From: Promethearchaeota archaeon
Lineage (GTDB): Archaea; Asgardarchaeota; Lokiarchaeia; Sigynarchaeales; SOKP01
DNA: 6,082 nucleotides
Reading direction: 5' to 3'
Assembly: GCA_004524425.1 (NCBI GenBank)
Contig: SDNN01000174.1
Location: forward strand, 1 to 6,082
The notes beneath the pieces were generated by a model. That model saw only the letters and a list, made by a program, of their open reading frames with translations, did no database searches and was not told the DNA's origin. The translations under genes and the position numbers were made by a program. Each line of letters opens with the position of its first letter. Position 1 is the stretch's first letter. Below are positions 5,754 through 6,082 of the stretch, one piece after another.

Positions 5754-6082
5754 ATGAATAAGGTCAATGTAAATGCAACTACCATCGAATTAGTTGTTAA
5801 TGAAATAACTAAGATACAATGTGATGCTATTGTAATACCTTCCAATAGCAGGATGCTGCCAAGTGGAGAATTGAGGTGCCAAATTTTACGTGATGCTGGT
5901 GCCAAGGTTCAACAGGAATGTAATCGAATGATTAATAAATTAGGAATGGTGGGAACGGGAACCGCGGTGATGACTTCCGGAGGGAACCTCAAATCAAAGC
6001 ATATAATTCATACCGTTGGTCCTAAATTTGGGCAAGGAAAAGAAGGGAAGAAAATAATGTTATGCACGTGGAATTCTCTCAC
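5754..6082 (+). CDS. Macrodomain (ADP-ribose-binding) protein, 3' end cut by window
   Basis: Only the first 109 codons are present. They show a macrodomain: NEITKIQCDAIVIPSNS (16-32) matches the family's GDITxxxxDAIVNAANS, ILRDAGAKVQQEC (44-56) matches the following helix, and GTGTAVMTSGGNL (67-79) with SKHIIHTVGP (81-90) matches the second strand-loop block. Macrodomains bind ADP-ribose, and many remove it from proteins or nucleic acids. This one is divergent at the ligand site. The GDIT aspartate that contacts adenine is Glu17, NAAN is IPSN, and the usual LLGGGGVDGAI loop reads MLPSGELRCQI, losing most glycines and the Asp. It may bind a different ligand or lack hydrolase activity. The ATG is the first possible start after an in-frame TGA at 5742-5744. 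It follows the phosphatase genes on the same strand after 171 bp. The C-terminal part, including the second phosphate-binding loop, is outside the window. Confidence 0.85.
   Translation, partial: MNKVNVNATTIELVVNEITKIQCDAIVIPSNSRMLPSGELRCQILRDAGAKVQQECNRMINKLGMVGTGTAVMTSGGNLKSKHIIHTVGPKFGQGKEGKKIMLCTWNSL

Noticed and set aside
5723..5905. A minus-strand frame of 60 codons over the macrodomain start.
   Set aside because: The opposite strand encodes recognisable macrodomain motifs; this is a shadow.

Overview
The window is AT-rich DNA that looks archaeal. Four things point that way: a 2-amino-3,7-dideoxy-D-threo-hept-6-ulosonate (ADH) synthase very close to the methanococcal enzyme type, TATA-like boxes at archaeal distances from starts, few strong Shine-Dalgarno sites with a TTG start, and heavy use of AGA, AGG and ATA codons. 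Low GC together with tail-anchored and macrodomain proteins would suit an Asgard (Lokiarchaeia-like) genome, but this is an inference; no rRNA or marker gene here proves it.

Left block (35-3916, all on the minus strand, transcribed right to left): nadB (L-aspartate oxidase, TTG start), a 132-bp gap, ADH synthase, then a subtilisin-family protease 21 bp further on. NadB starts NAD synthesis from aspartate. ADH synthase starts the archaeal route to 3-dehydroquinate and uses aspartate semialdehyde, so both draw on the aspartate family. The protease has an I9-type propeptide and all four expected active-site residues, but no signal peptide. It ends in a hydrophobic tail, so it is probably a membrane-tethered enzyme facing the cytosol.

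Divergent promoter region (3917-4063): very AT-rich. It carries a probable TATA box for nadB, an exact 12-bp direct repeat and a 7-bp inverted repeat lying between the two copies.

Right block (4064-6082, all on the plus strand): three tandem, clearly paralogous low-molecular-weight protein-tyrosine-phosphatase-like genes, the first two overlapping and the third 21 bp on. After a 171-bp gap comes the start of a macrodomain (ADP-ribose-binding) gene, cut by the window edge. All three phosphatases keep the CX5R loop and an Asp-Pro general-acid loop. They differ at the position of the second, redox-active cysteine (Ser, Ala, Cys). All carry Thr at Cys+4, the residue tied to phospho-arginine specificity in Bacillus YwlE. 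The block reads as a set of possible erasers of protein modifications, but substrates cannot be told from sequence. No tRNA, rRNA, CRISPR array or insertion sequence was seen.
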